DNA of 64,000 nucleotides from Pseudopithomyces maydicus (Eukaryota > Ascomycota > Dothideomycetes > Pleosporales > Didymosphaeriaceae), in the NCBI GenBank assembly GCA_026873275.1, contig JANTUC010000004.1, positions 62,001 through 126,000 of the forward strand, given 5' to 3'. The notes beneath the pieces are model-generated. The model had not been told where the DNA came from, did no database searches, and saw nothing but the letters and a program-made list of their open reading frames with translations. The translations under genes and the position numbers were made by a program. How positions within the stretch are numbered: position 1 is the stretch's first letter; each line of letters begins with the position of its first letter. This document shows, piece by piece, positions 21,911-34,050 of this stretch.

Positions 21911-22882
21911 TCAATCCATATCCTCCAGACTACTCCCCACAACCTGCTCCTCCGTCACCATAATCCCCACCAAGCACTCCCCCAGCATATTATCCCAATT
22001 CACCCAAGGATGCACCTCCATAAACAACTTCCTCCCATCCTTCCCCGCCACCCTCCTCAGCTCGCCCTCACCGCCCGGGTGAAACGGCAGATACGGCGTA
22101 ATGTTGTACACCTTCCCCTCGTAGCTCGACCACGCGGGCTTCCCCTTGCGCCCGTTATGTTCTTTCAACATGGACGGCGTGACGCGCAGGAGGGACGGCA
22201 CACCGGCCAGGTTCTCCCCCGAGCGCTGGAGATTCGCCCAGTCGAGCGGGGAGTGGCCTGGCGAGAGGAGGATTTTGCCCCGCGCGTTGGGCGTCTTGAC
22301 GGTGGCGGTGGACATGAGGCCGCCGGCGGAGGAGGGTGGGCCTCTGTTCGGAACGGGTCCGCGGTTCGGGAGGGGGCCGGTGGTGGGTACGCGTAGAGAT
22401 GGGGATTGGGTGGGGAGGGCGCGGAGGTTGGAGGCTTTGAGCGAGGGGGAGGCATGAGCGAGGAGGAGGCTGGTTTGGCGGGAGGGGCCATGGATGCTGG
22501 CTTTGGTGGCGGGGCCATGGATATGGATGGTGATGGCGCAGATGCTCTCTGGGCCGAGTTCAGCGCGGGAAACGAGGGCGGTGGAAGGTTGTCATCGTCG
22601 TCATCTTCGTCGGAGCTCTCGTGAGCCGCGAGCGTGAAGGTTGGGACTTCATCTGGCTTCTGGGCGGGCGTGGCTTTGGGCGTGCCCGCGGGCGACGAGG
22701 TGCTGCTTGGTGGTGTCGGGCTCCGGTCGTCTGGCTGGTGTGGCGCGTCGGCGGGGGGTTGAGACGGCTTGTGTTCAGCGGGTGGGGGTTTGCGTGGGCG
22801 GAGCAGGGCGGGCCATGTCGAGGGGGTGGTTGAACAGCAGGTATGACAGCGAGATGGCCATCAGCGAGAAGGCGACCAACAT
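21911..22882 (-). CDS. Cytochrome b5 haem-binding domain protein with N-terminal membrane segment
   Basis: The C-terminal ~90 residues form a cytochrome b5-like domain: VTPSMLKEHNG, AWSSYEGKVYNITPYLPFHP with the HPGG haem-ligand motif, and a second His in FMEVHPWVNW. These residues would carry electrons through bound haem. The N-terminus (ATG at 22882) encodes a hydrophobic helix (MLVAFSLMAISLSYLLF), followed by ~170 Pro/Ser-rich linker residues. The frame changes three times, each within reach of a G5 run on the plus strand: 22445-22449, 22784-22788 and 22822-22826. One extra base at each gives 324 residues. The first is well supported; the two near the N-terminus are a joint guess. The visible ATG at 22315 is internal. 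Confidence 0.72.
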
Positions 22883-23315
22883 CGCTGCAGAGGGAGTATC
22901 AGGCACAAAGGCCGGCGGGCCATTATTTTCATACCGACATGCGCGCATGCTCCAGGGTCCAGGCGCGGCGGCTTATCGATAGTGGGACGGCGGCTGCGCC
23001 CTCCTATTCGTCTCTTTTTCGCAAGGCTGCAGTGCAGATCGCGCTAGGCCCTCAGCATGACGGCGATGCGGTGCGGGTTCTGCCGCAAGACGCATGGCGC
23101 CTTGATTACAGTATCATTGGGCTTGCTTCAAGCCTCTCGACGGCGCATCTGCTGTGGATCTGGCAGCGCGCCACCTGAATTCGAGTCGCACGTTTCACCG
23201 TGCGTGGACCTCATAACCGCTTGCTTTAGCCTGGTATAAAAGCTACGCTGCCCCACCACCCTCCCTCTCGACACAACTACACCATACCGTGGAAGCGTCG
23301 TCATTTGCCCACAAT
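22883..23315. promoter_or_regulatory. Divergent promoter, cytochrome b5-domain gene and NPT1
   Basis: 433 bases shared by two divergent starts. A TATA box GGTATAAAAG at 23232-23241 lies about 75 bases upstream of the NPT1 ATG and points rightward. Confidence 0.6.
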
Positions 23316-24934
23316 ATGACCGAATCCAATCTATCGGCGCAGCCTGAGGGCATCTTTTCGCTGCTTGACACGTAAGGGAGACTGCACTCCAGCACTCTCG
23401 TTACTGACAAGGCTAGCGATTTGTACAAATTGACTATGCAATGTTGCGTGCTCAAGTACTTCCCGGACGTTGCCGTTACCTATAGCTTCACCAACCGTAC
23501 ACCGGACAAGAAACTCAACCGCGCCGCCTTTCGCTGGCTTCAAGCTCAAGTCGACAGTGAGTATTCAGGGCGCTGGCAAACATGCCGCTGACCGTAGTAG
23601 AACTTGAGCACATCTCGCTTTCTGACGAGGAGTTCAAATTCCTCGAGTCATCGTGTCCCTACCTGAACGAGCAATACCTCCGTTTCCTCTCCACGTTCCG
23701 CCTACACCCTTCCAAGCAGCTGAAGCTCGTATTCAAGCCCACCAACGACACTGGTTCGGACGACGACTCAGGCGACTTCAGTATACAAACCGAGGGCCTG
23801 TGGGTGGAGACGATTCTATACGAGATCCCTCTACTCGCGCTCGTAAGCGAGGCATACTTCAAGTTCTGCGACAAGGACTGGACATACGCTGGCCAGGTCG
23901 AGAAGGCATATGAGAAGGGAGCCAAGCTTCTGGGGGAGGGCTGCATCTTTTCCGAATTTGGCACACGGCGGCGACGTGACTACCAGACACAAGACCTCGT
24001 ACTCCAAGGGCTGCGCCGTGCGGAGGCAGAAGGTTCACAGAAGGGGTGGTCGGGCAAGCTCAGCGGAACTAGCAATGTCCACTTCGCCATGAAGCACGGT
24101 CTGTTGCCAATTGGCACTGTCGCGCACGAATGGTTCATGGGCGTTGCAGCCATCACAAACAACTACGAGGAGGCCAACAGAATCGCGCTAGAGTACTGGA
24201 CCTCGACCTTCGGCGAAGGAGTCCTCAGCATCGCACTCACAGATACATTTGGCACGCCGACTTTCCTGAAGGCTTTCAAGGAGCCGATACCGGAGATCAC
24301 AACGGCTGCACCAGGAGGCGCAACTACACTGGCATCTGCGGCCGCCACAACAAATCCTGATGTCCTTACACTGGCCCGGACGGAGGCACCCATCAAGGCC
24401 GGAATCGATGGTTCGAACAAGCAGCGGAAAACCTACGCCGAGGTCTTCACCGGTGTCCGCCAAGACTCCGGAGATCCGCTGGAGTTTGTCAGGATGATGC
24501 GCCAGTTCTACGACGAACAGGGTATCACGGCGAAGAAGACAATCGTCTTCTCCGATTCGCTCAACATCGAACTGTGTCTCAAGTACAAGGCTGCAGCGGA
24601 GAAGGAAGGTTTCCAACCTTCGTTTGGTGTCGGAACCTTCCTGACGAGTAAGTAGTCATGGGCCTGTCCTGCGGCCGAAACATACTGACTTTGGATAGAC
24701 GACTACGTCCAAGAGTCGACCGGCAAGAAGTCAGTCCCACTGAACATCGTGATCAAGATAGCGTCCGCCTCGGGCCGTCACGCTGTCAAGATCAGCGACA
24801 ATGCCGGCAAGAACACGGGCGATAAAGCGACTGTACAGGAGGTCAAGCAGCGTCTTGGGTACACGGAGAAGACCTGGGAGGGCGTCGACGAGAGCACGCG
24901 ATGGGGCACATCGGACCAGAAGGCGGCGTCATAA
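23316..24934 (+). CDS. NPT1: Nicotinate phosphoribosyltransferase
   Basis: First step of NAD salvage: nicotinate + PRPP + ATP to nicotinate mononucleotide. Exons 23316-23371, 23417-23556, 23598-24647 and 24699-24934 (all GT-AG, phases agree) give 493 residues. Family blocks are clear: DTDLYKLTMQ at the N-terminus (after the exon 1/2 join), YSFTNR, EFGTRRRRDYQTQDLV, GTSNVHFAMKHGLLPIGTVAHEW (contains the phosphorylated-His region and PRPP contacts), TDTFGT, GVRQDSGDP and IVFSDSLN. Residues about 275-310 carry an Ala/Thr-rich insertion that makes the protein longer than the ~430-residue yeast enzyme. It is divergent from the cytochrome b5-domain gene. Confidence 0.96.
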
Positions 24935-26017
24935 TAGGGCAGGGTCATGAGTTTTTGTGCAACAGAGCAGCAGGTTAGACCAGGGCACGCAGATGCACGG
25001 CATGTCATGTTAGCGTGCGAACGGTCGGAGTCGGTATACCCAGACGGTAGGGATGGGCGGAGCGGAACTCTAATGCAAGGCCGAGCTTACTTCGCCATGC
25101 CCACTTGGACTGAGCTTGCGGTGATTTGGGGGCGGAAGCGCACCTCGCAACGCTTACTGCACAAGAGAGCAACAGTGTGGTCAGGCTGCGAATAGCGACG
25201 AGCTGGAGGAGTACTACATAGAGCAGAATGAGTGTGCGTTGCGAAAGGATCGACGCGTCATGGGGCGCGCATCGTGTAAGGTCTGGAACAAAAATAGAGC
25301 GCTGAGCCAGCAGTGAAGTGGATGATCCTCTGCAGTCAGCGAGTGCGCCGCTCGACCCACGAGAGCCGCACAGTGGTGCGAAAACCGGTCGCCTCGCAAA
25401 TGGTGGTCCTCCGTATGAAGTGTGGAGCCAGGCCGGGGTGCGTCTGGCCGAGGAGGGGAGACTGGCCATGGTGAAGCAGAGCCAGAAACGGCAGTCGTAG
25501 CCCACACCACACCATGTCGTTAAGACGACTGGGTGTCTTGATAAGCCAGGCGCATCGACTACAGCCAGCCCTGGAGGTGGTGCGGAGCAACGGTGCGATG
25601 GAGACTCGCCCGTTGGCCATGGAGGGTCAAAAACGCTTAGCGCAAACAAGGGCTGGGGCGCGTCTGGTTGGCGGCTGCGGCAGGGCTTAGGGGCACTGCG
25701 GACCTTCATCTTCAGCTCACAGCCCCAAGCCCCAGGTGCTCAGCCGGAGGAGACAGGTCCTACTTACTCTTCCACTCTTATCTCACCCTTTGCGGCCCTT
25801 CTGTCTGCTTTTGCATTGACTCTCCCAGCTTGCCCACTCCTCGTCGCGACTGTCTCTGCTGCAATTAGGCGGCTAGTGTCTCAGGAGTTCCACCACAACC
25901 AGACCAGTCAGGTTTCAGCATGAGTGTAAGCCAACTTTGTTTTGTGTCCTGAGGACCCTCGCTCCACTTCCGTCTCTGCAACGCCACTCGACTTTCCTCT
26001 CTTCACACAGACTGACA
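24935..26017. other. Intergenic, promoter and leader of the syntaxin gene
   Basis: Over 1 kb without a supported gene. A 234-codon minus-strand frame (25005-25709) has no domain-like pattern. Pyrimidine-rich from 25760 to 26015, as is common just upstream of fungal starts; a leader intron is possible (GTAAGC at 25926, CACAG at 26006-26010). Confidence 0.45.
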
Positions 26018-27126
26018 ATGGCATCGCAGTACGGCAACGGCGGCTACCAGCAGATGGGCTACGGCGCGAACCCGTACGACCAGCGCGACGACGGCGGTGC
26101 AGCAGACGGCGGCCGCTTCAACAACTACTCCCAGGGCCGATATGACGATCGTACGTGCCCTGTCCACCCTCCCCGCACATGCAGAAGGCTGACCACGTGC
26201 AGCGGGTGCTGTCGAGATGCAGCCCTACGGCCAGCAGGGCGGCGCAGACCCGAATGCCATCCTCAACGAGTGCCGCGAGGTCGACCGCGCCCTCGACCAG
26301 CTCGACGGCCAGCTGGACAACCTCGAGCGCACCTTCAAGCAGGTCCTGGCGCGCCCAGATATGCCCTCGGGCGAGATCAACAACCTCAGCTCGCAGGTCA
26401 TGACCGGCTACCGTGCCCTCGTCACCCGCGTCAAGAACATCAAGTCGAAGCCTGAGTCGGGCAGCCCGCGAAACGCACCCCAGGTCGGCAAGGTCGACCG
26501 CAGGCTGAAGGCCACCATCAACCGCTACCAGAACCTCGAATCCGAATTCCGTCGCGACTCACAGGCTGCCGCTGAGCGTCAGTACCGCATCGTGCGCCCG
26601 GATGCCACCGAGGAGGAAGTCAGACAGGCGGTTGAAGACCCCGAGGCTCCCATCTTCCAGCAAGCTGTACGTCTCCATTTGCTACATGATGCAGACGCAT
26701 GTGACTAACACGCAAATAGCTCCTCAGCTCAGACCGCCGCGGCCAGGCATCATCCACTCTTCGCAACGTAAAGGAGCGCCACGAGGCTATCCAGAAGATT
26801 GAGCAACAGATGGTGGAGCTCGCCCAGCTGTTCCAGGACCTCGACCAGATTGTCCAGCAGCAGGAGCCTCTCGTCGAGAACATCGAAGCCAAGGGCGAGG
26901 AGATCCACGAGAACGTGGTCCAGGCCAACAACGAGATTGGCGGTGCCATCGTCAAGGCGCGCAGTGCCCGCAGGAAGAAGTGGTGGTGCCTCCTCATCTG
27001 TGAGTCTGATGCGACACTGCGTTTTTCCTCCATACTAATCCATCTCTAGGTGTCATCATCATCATAATCATCGCCATTATAGTAGCCGTTGTGGTCACCA
27101 TCAACAAGCCCAAGGACAACAAATAA
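26018..27126 (+). CDS. SSO1: Plasma-membrane syntaxin (t-SNARE, Sso1/2 type)
   Basis: Exons 26018-26150, 26203-26666, 26720-26999 and 27050-27126 (all GT-AG, with GACTAAC and CTAATC branch-like sites) give 317 residues. A Gly/Gln/Tyr-rich N-terminus (~45 residues) precedes the Habc three-helix domain (ILNECREVDRALDQLDGQLD onward). The Qa-SNARE helix follows (VKERHEAIQKIEQQMVELAQ, with the zero-layer Gln in LFQDLDQ). The protein ends with a KARSARRKKWW basic patch, an Ile/Val-rich transmembrane anchor and a 6-residue tail. It should pair with Sec9- and Snc-type SNAREs to fuse secretory vesicles with the plasma membrane. Confidence 0.95.
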
Positions 27127-28171
27127 ACCGCCTTCACATCCGTACATGGGAGCTTCCCAACATCCCACACAACACCCACTATATCCTTCCATCTTTCCGC
27201 GTTCTCATGGCCGGTCCGGTACCTGTATAATACCCCGCGGTGGAAATCCGGCATCGCCACCATCCATCTCTCAGCATCTCATTGTTTTGCAAAAATTGCG
27301 CGCTTTCTACAGTACAGTCCCCCTGTTGGAGGCCTGGCCCAGCACAGACGTCGTGGTGCCGGCAGGGTCATAGAAGGGGGCCGTATTCTTCTTGCTTAGT
27401 TCGGCGCGTACGGCGTCAGATCTGATATCTTGTAATTGGACATTCGGGGTGTGAATTTTTCATTTTGTTGGCTCGGGAAAACAGCGAGGTGGACTTGAGG
27501 GCTTGCATTGCTGGGACTCGTGGTTTGTAGTGATATAGTCGAACGATTCGTCTGTTGCTTATGGCGTTGGCGTGCTTGTGACTGTCTATCTTCAATTCGA
27601 TTTATCGTGAACGTTTTGTCTTCAAGCTTCTGTTTGCAATCGAGTGGCCTTCTAGCTACGTAAAAGTTATGGCGGTGTGACGGCGAATTCGCATTCTATG
27701 CTGATATAGCCATGCATGTCAGTAAGAGCGTACGTAGGATCACAATCTCTGATCCAGGCGAGCAACATGTAAACACGGGCATGCAACAATTGGACAGGAT
27801 CCCAGGCTGTCAGATGAACCTCCGACATCTCGCTTCGGCGCCTTACAACTCCGACAGGCGCCACCCGAGCCTGCCCTACTTCATCCCCTCGTCCCCCCAT
27901 TGGCCAACTCGACACTCCCTTTCCTCAGACGTCAAACCAGCACCCCACCGTCTTTAATAGTCTACCGACCCCAGATAATTAATACTTACTTAGATCACCC
28001 AGCCCACACCCATTCTGCTTTCATTATTATCGCTCTACGTTCCTCCACATCCACACCAATGCGTCCTTCCTAGCTACTAGCTAACTAGCACACCACTACA
28101 CACCACACCACATACTCACACCACCAACCAACCAACCCACACCTCAACCCACCCATCACACACCAACCACA
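27127..28171. other. Intergenic
   Basis: 3' flank of the syntaxin gene, then a C/A-rich leader (28080-28170, CACACCA-type repeats) before the next start. No gene recognised. Confidence 0.4.
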
Positions 28172-28690
28172 ATGTCCACAGCCCTAACACCCTACCGCCC
28201 CCCACCTTCCTCCTCCTCAAGCACAACCCTCATCCCCCGCCCCCTCTCCTCCCTCCTCACCCCCAAACCGGCCACGCCCTCGCCACAGAGCTCCTCTACC
28301 GCCTCCTCTTCGACCTGCTAAACCGCCTCCTCGCCTCCATCCACCGCTTCGCAGCGCACCAGCTCGACACGTTTACCTCCTACCTCGAGCGCAGATATGT
28401 GGAGCGGGAGGCCGCGAGGCGGGAGGCGCTTGAGAGGGCGAAGGAGAGCGTGCAGAAGCCTGGGATCAGGGAGGAGGTCGAGAGGGTGGCGGTTAGGAGG
28501 GGTTTTTGCATTTGGATGGGAGGAAGGGGGGTGGGAAGAGGGGTGTCCGTTGACGAAGGGGAGGGAGGCTGGGGTGGGAGGAGGGGGAGGGGGAGGAGGA
28601 CCGCCGGGGTGGGTGGGCGAGGTGCTGAGTGGGATTGAGGAGGGGAGGTTGGTGGAGAGGGATTTCTGGGGGCATCCGTTTGGGAATTAG
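28172..28690 (+). CDS. Small hypothetical protein with central amphipathic helix (frame disrupted)
   Basis: Starts ATGTCCACAGCC in a good context (CACA before the ATG). A short Pro/Ser-rich N-terminus is followed, after one added base in the C5 run 28260-28264, by a strongly helical region: TGHALATELLYRLLFDLLNR, LASIHRFAAHQLDTFTSYLE, then a charged RREALERAKE-type helix. The end switches frame again near the T5 run (28503-28507) and the G6 run around 28526-28531. Adding one base at each gives a Gly-rich segment and a terminal RDFWGHPFGN, with the stop at 28688-28690 (173 residues). I do not recognise the family. The helices could be a membrane-associated or coiled-coil element. Confidence 0.5.
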
Positions 28691-29643
28691 GGGTGGGGTG
28701 GTGGAAAGCTGAGATGAGATGAGGTTCCTCTGCGAGAAAGTGGGTGGTGCGGTGACGGCTGGACAGTTGGATGATTGCTTGCGATGGTTGGAGTGGGGTG
28801 CCTAGGACGGGGTGACAAGAGATGGAGTAAGTGTGATGTTGCTATTTCGGGGGAGCACAGGCGTTGGTATTTGGAAACTTTAGACTGGGAGGCTCGACAT
28901 TTGTTTCACGACATGCTGTTTGGATATGGAATCGTTTTGAATGAGCAGTGGATCATCGCTCCTGGGGTATCCTGTGCAAGAGTTATGTTTGGGCCAGGGA
29001 TCGCAAACTTCATTCCCTTTACACAAAAGTCCTTGGCGCGATTCCTCATGCCTTTGCAATGGGTATATACATTGTACGTTCTATTTTCTTCCTGGAAAAC
29101 ATTTCCAGGGCATCACTTACAATTTATGCTTCACGACTAGCGAAGTTGAAACACGTCGAACCTCGGTTATACACAACCTGCATAAACACAACCCATCACA
29201 TCTGCACCCCCAAATTCGAGCACGCCCCCAAGATCTTCGACCAGTCATCCCATGCAGACATCCCCCTCCGACCAGGTTCACCACTTCCGATCCGACCCAC
29301 CACCAAACTAACCTCCATCTGTCTCCCTGCAACATGATCTGCGCCTAGCGCTCCTTCGTTTTCCCACCTCAATTATTCTCCCGATCCCTCAACACAGACA
29401 TATTTTCCTGTCTACCGTACCTATCCCAGATCAGCAACGCTTCCTTTTCCCGTCGTCCACCCACCCACGCACGCCTTACTCAAAGCGGGCAACAATCTCT
29501 AACACCCACACCCACCCCTCCACCCACCCACCTACAGTACCTTTCGTACGTCCAATACGTACACACGTACATACGTACCGCTCCTCTGGGTACCGCATGT
29601 ATTGTACTCACGGCGCGCCCGCCCGCCCCCGGCCCCAAACGAC
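28691..29643. other. Intergenic, promoter of the transcription-factor-like gene
   Basis: C-rich leader at 29430-29560 with CACCCACC repeats and a TACGTACACACGTACATACGTAC cluster (29555-29578). No gene recognised. Confidence 0.4.
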
Positions 29644-31448
29644 ATGGACACCTGCACACGAGCGCCAGCCATGCGCCTCAAGTGGGTCTCCGAAACCTCA
29701 GAGTCCCTCCAATTCGTCAACGCGGCCCCGAGCAGTCGTCGGTACAGCGAGGAGACGCGGAAGATCATACGGAGCCACGTGATGCTGGGGAAGAACCGCG
29801 GTCAGAAGCGGCGAACTGCGCAAGCGACGACGACGACGACGACGGTGACGACTCGGGCGCAGCAGCGGAAGCCCTCAAGCGCATCGTCGCGCGGGGACAA
29901 GGGTGGTACCGTTGTGGCGCTGGGCGATGTGTCGGGAGGAGGGCAGCAGCAGAGGGAGCGTACCGAGGCGGAGCGTCAGGAGAGTACCGATAGGCACGTC
30001 AGGATTCCGGTCAAGGTGGGCTCCGAGGTGAGCTTTGCCGAGTTTGGGGCCGAGACGGGGGTCGATATGTTGGATGCGGTGAGGACGCGTGAGTCGAGGC
30101 TGTGGTGCGGTTTGAGGATGCTTAGTAGCTGACGTGGGGAATAGTTGATCTGACTATGGTGCGAACGGCTCGTGTGTTTAGTCAGGAGGAGGCGTGGTGG
30201 AAGGAGCCGCTTGAGGGCGACATGGTTGCTATGCATTTTATTATTTACCTAGCGAAGGGGTACCAGAATCATGGGAGGTCTGGGGGATCTGGGTCCGGGT
30301 CCGGGTACGTGGATCAAGGTGCGTTGCATCATTATGTGAAGACTCTGGCTCTGCTTCAACGGCGCGTGGCGAATCCTCACGATAAGAGGCAGACTTCTGA
30401 CAAGACTTTGGATGTGGTGGTTGGTCTTGCGGCGGTGTCGTCGTATAAGGATGAGATGATGGTCGCTTGCAAGCATCTCGAAGGATTGTACAAGATGGTC
30501 GCATTGCGAGGCGGCATCGGCACTCTCGACCGAACACTCCTGTTTAAAATCTGCTAGTAAGTCAACTGGCCATTCTCAGAATCATGGATGTATACTCACC
30601 AGCTCACCCCAGCGCCGACCTCTGCATCGCCATGTCTACCGGCAACCCCACCATCTTCTTCGCAGACAACACCTTTCTCAGTGATCCCACCATGGCCGCC
30701 CCATGGCATGCCCCCCATCGAAAACCACAGACCAGAACTCCAACCCCACCCCCTCTCCCATCCTACCAACCCTCCTCCCCATACTCGACTCCCGCCTTCT
30801 AACCGTCTACGCCCACCTCCACGACCTCGCCGAAGCCGCCAACCTCGCCACCCGCCTCAGAACAACCAAAACCTCCAGCTACCAAATCCCCTCCAACAGC
30901 TACCCCATCGCACGCTCCTGGACACTCCTCACAGAACAGGGTCGAATACACCAAGACAACATGGTCTCCTCCCTCTACCGCATCATCAACCTCAACGTCA
31001 ACACCTCCACCCCCCATCCCCATCCCCTTTTGCCTCCCCCGCACCCGAAGTCCTCCGCCTCGGACTCCTCGCCTTCGCAAGCTCGCTATTCATGCAATGG
31101 CGAGGTTCACGGCAGCGCTACGCGTACGTGACGGAGAGCCTTCTCAGCGCGCTGCTCGACATGCAGAGGGCGGCTTACTACGGATTGCCGCTCGAGGTTG
31201 TGCTGTGGTTGTACGTGCTGGGCAGCGTGACTGTGTTCAACGAGCGGGAGAGGGATGTGGTTTTTGGGGTGATACCGGGGCTGCTTGAGGGGTTGGGGTT
31301 GTGGAATTGGGGGGATACACGGCGGGTGTTGAAGGGGATATTGTGGATCGATGCGATGCATGATGTTGTGGCGGAGGAGGTACTGGTGCCAAGGTTGTTT
31401 CCGTCACGGGGGAGGGGCGAGGGGGAAAGAGGAAGGAGTGATGGATAG
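29644..31448 (+). CDS. Fungal-specific transcription-factor-domain-like protein without zinc cluster
   Basis: Exons 29644-30088, 30145-30556 and 30613-31448. An N-terminal motif (FVNAAPSSRRYSEETRKIIR then SHVMLGKNRG) is, from memory, characteristic of a family of fungal regulators that have the Fungal_trans_2-like middle region but no Zn2Cys6 cluster. A low-complexity Thr/Gln/Ser region follows, then a helical domain (VDMLDAVRT, FSQEEAWWKEPL, LHHYVKTLALLQ, TLDVVVGLAA, LFKICYADLCIAMSTG) and a C-terminal helical part (EVLRLGLLAFASSLFMQW, LLSALLDMQRAAYYGLPLEV). Two frame breaks fall at C6 runs (30711-30716 and 31010-31015). One more C at each gives a continuous 564-residue frame. A second Met at 29674 could also serve as start. 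Probable nuclear regulator; target unknown. Confidence 0.75.
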
Positions 31449-31714
31449 AAATTGGAAGTTTTGTTTATGAGATGTTGATGTTCAAAGAATTCTTTTTTTT
31501 CTTTTTTGCTTCTTCTTTTACCTCATCGGGCGATGTAACGCTATGTATATGTATGAATATTTGCCGGGTGTCCTGGTATGGTCGGCTGAGACACGTAGAA
31601 TCTGCGTTATGTTAAGCAGGTGCGACTACGTAACTTCATACATGACACTTTACGTCATCTTCAACTAGTGTGTTATTCGAGGACCTACGTACACCTAGCA
31701 ACATCATGTTTCCT

Positions 31715-34050
31715 CTACGGCCACATGATACCTTTACGGTTGAGGTCCACACCAGACAGATCGGTGAACACATCCATAGGGTAATGCTCAGCCTTCAGAT
31801 CCCGCCTCCACGCATGCATCCTCTTACTCAGGGCCTGATCCTGAGCCGTCAACTCCCTCTTCTCGCGCCGCCTCCCATAGCCACCAAGGTTTCCTGCAAT
31901 GCAGTGGTTCTTTTCTCCGAACGCCGAGTCGGCAACTGCTTTCCAGATGGCGGTAACATCAACGGTCATCTGCTTGGTGTACAAGATACGGCAATCAGAA
32001 GGCTCATACACGAACTGCAGCGGCGTCTCCGTTTCGTCACCATCGCGGATGCCGTCCCGGAAGTTGACGTTCACGCTGGTGCCAGGTGCCTGGCGCTCGA
32101 ATACGAAGTTGTCCCAGTAATCACCAAGCTCGGTGGCATTGAGTTTCGCAGTTTCTCTCTCCGAGGATGTCAGGTTGGTAATGGCGAGCTCGGCGAGGTA
32201 CTGAATGTAAGTCCAGGGATAGTTGTTTGTACCCTTCACGCCACCGACGGCCTGTGTAATGCCTTCTTTGGAGCGGCCACCTAGCGAGATGTATTTGATG
32301 CCTTGTCGCTGGCGCATGAGTTCTGAGAAAATAGTGCAGGTCGAAGCACAGTATCCGTCGGTCACAACAACAATGTCCTCGTTAGCGAAGGGCTGAGGCG
32401 ATGCCGTGTAGTTCGCAAGTTCACCGTATCCATGAACATAGATACCGCCCGAGTTGAAGGGAGTGAGCACATCGGACAAGTTCCAATGGAACAAGTTGGA
32501 GTACTTGTCGCCATGCTTTTCGAACGGGCCGAACTTGGACTCCCAACTGGGAAAGTTTTGGTCGGAAGCATTCAGATCAGACAAGTAGTTGAAGGGAGAC
32601 GCGATCACATCAGACTGGAGGGCATACTCGGTTTCGTTGCCGTTCTCATCTACGAGCTCACGAGGCAGGGTATCCGCAAGGCGAGAGGAGTACTCGGCCA
32701 GAAGCTTTGTGCTCTCGAACGCGCGGTAACGATCAAAAGCAGCATGACCGATGCCTTTCGGGAACAATTGCTTGTACAGGTCGTAGCCTTGCAAAATAGT
32801 GCCGCCACCATTGGCCGAGACGTCAATGATAAGCTTCGTTTTACCAGCGGCCTTGGCTGCAACAAGGAACTTCTCCGTCACCTGCTGGAAGGGGACCTCC
32901 GCCGAGGTGAGGGACACGAACGAAGGTACCGAGAGAACAGCAATATCGGAGTAGTCGTCTTCAAGGAAGTAACCACCGATGAGGTTGTGCTGTTCTTTGT
33001 AAACAGCGGGTGGGTAACCCGGCGCGGGAATAGAAGTCGCTGAGGGCGTGGCGGAGGCAGACGGGGCAGATGAATCTGCCGGAGACTCTTCAGCGGTCGA
33101 AGTAGCACCGCTGAAGTACTTCTTGTACAGACTCTCGCCGTCTGTAATACCGCTGAAGGATGCCAGGACTCTGGCAGTGTTGGTGTATGTGACGGAGGTG
33201 CCATTTTCAAACTCAAGTTCAGTCTTCGCGCCAGGATACGCCCATTTTCCGCGTCCAGAACCGGCAAACGTACCAATTCCGGATCCAGTTGGCCCCAAAG
33301 AGACAGTGGCAAGTTCGTAGAAAACATTGTTGTACAGGGCATCGCGATCCTGGAGAGAACCTCGCTGGGCCCACGCTTCAAGAAACTCAATAGCGTCTTC
33401 GCCATTAATTTTGGTGATGGCAGAAGGCTTGAAAGTAGCGTTGCCGTAGGACTCGGCAAGGATATCGGCGTACACGTAAGGCTTTGGCAGCTCTTTACCG
33501 TCTGAGGAGACTGAAACCAGTGGCACTGGACGAGCCCAGTTGAAAACGGTGCCAACCACATCAGGGACGTATACGAAATGGCCGTCATGAGTCTGTTGAA
33601 GAAGAGTGTAGAGAGCGAAGCCAAACTAGACATGTCAGTCAAAGTCAACTCGCGGCTCGAACGGAAAATTACCTCGAATTCGTTGGCATACTCTCCCTTC
33701 TCGACCTTGGCCTTGATCTCCTCCAAACCACCCCAGACATCTATGCCGGGCTGGACCTTCTCCGCATATTCTTTAGGAGGATCTTTGAGCCAGGCCGTAT
33801 TTGATTGCCACTTGAAGTAGGGCGCAACACCTTCCAGCAGACGCAAAGCGCCATCTTTGTGCAACGACACACTGGTAATGCAATCGTAAGCCAATTGTGC
33901 GTCAACAGAAGGCGTAGGAGCGATCTGATCGGCAACAGATGCTGCTACTTGGGCGCAAGCGGTGGCATTCTGTCTGGGCTGGAGCTGCAACGGCGAAGCA
34001 GCAACGAGGGAAGCCACAGAGGCCGCTGCAAAGGCTCGAGAGAGGACCAT
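31715..34050 (-). CDS. Secreted peptidase S41-family protein (CPAF/UstP-like)
   Basis: Exons 33673-34050 and 31715-33625 (GTAATT donor, CTAG acceptor, phase 0) give 762 residues. A signal peptide (MVLSRAFAAASVASLVAAS) is followed by an N-terminal CPAF-like region with Cys pairs, a PDZ-like segment, a Ser/Ala/Pro-rich linker (about residues 310-340), and the S41 tail-specific-protease core. That core shows KLIIDVSANGGGTILQGYDL (strand and glycine turn), VTDGYCASTCTIFSELM (nucleophile region, with Ser in CAST) and ISLGGRSKEG. Several NxS/T sequons fit secretion. Members occur near some ribosomally made peptide clusters, such as ustiloxin, but most are stand-alone; no precursor-peptide gene is visible here. 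The frame is intact. A TATATA box lies at 34112-34119. Confidence 0.88.

Noticed and set aside
25005..25709. 234-codon open frame on the minus strand between NPT1 and the syntaxin gene
   Set aside because: No conserved block, irregular composition (many Cys, Ser, Arg, Pro), no intron structure; it looks like a chance frame in GC-rich leader DNA.
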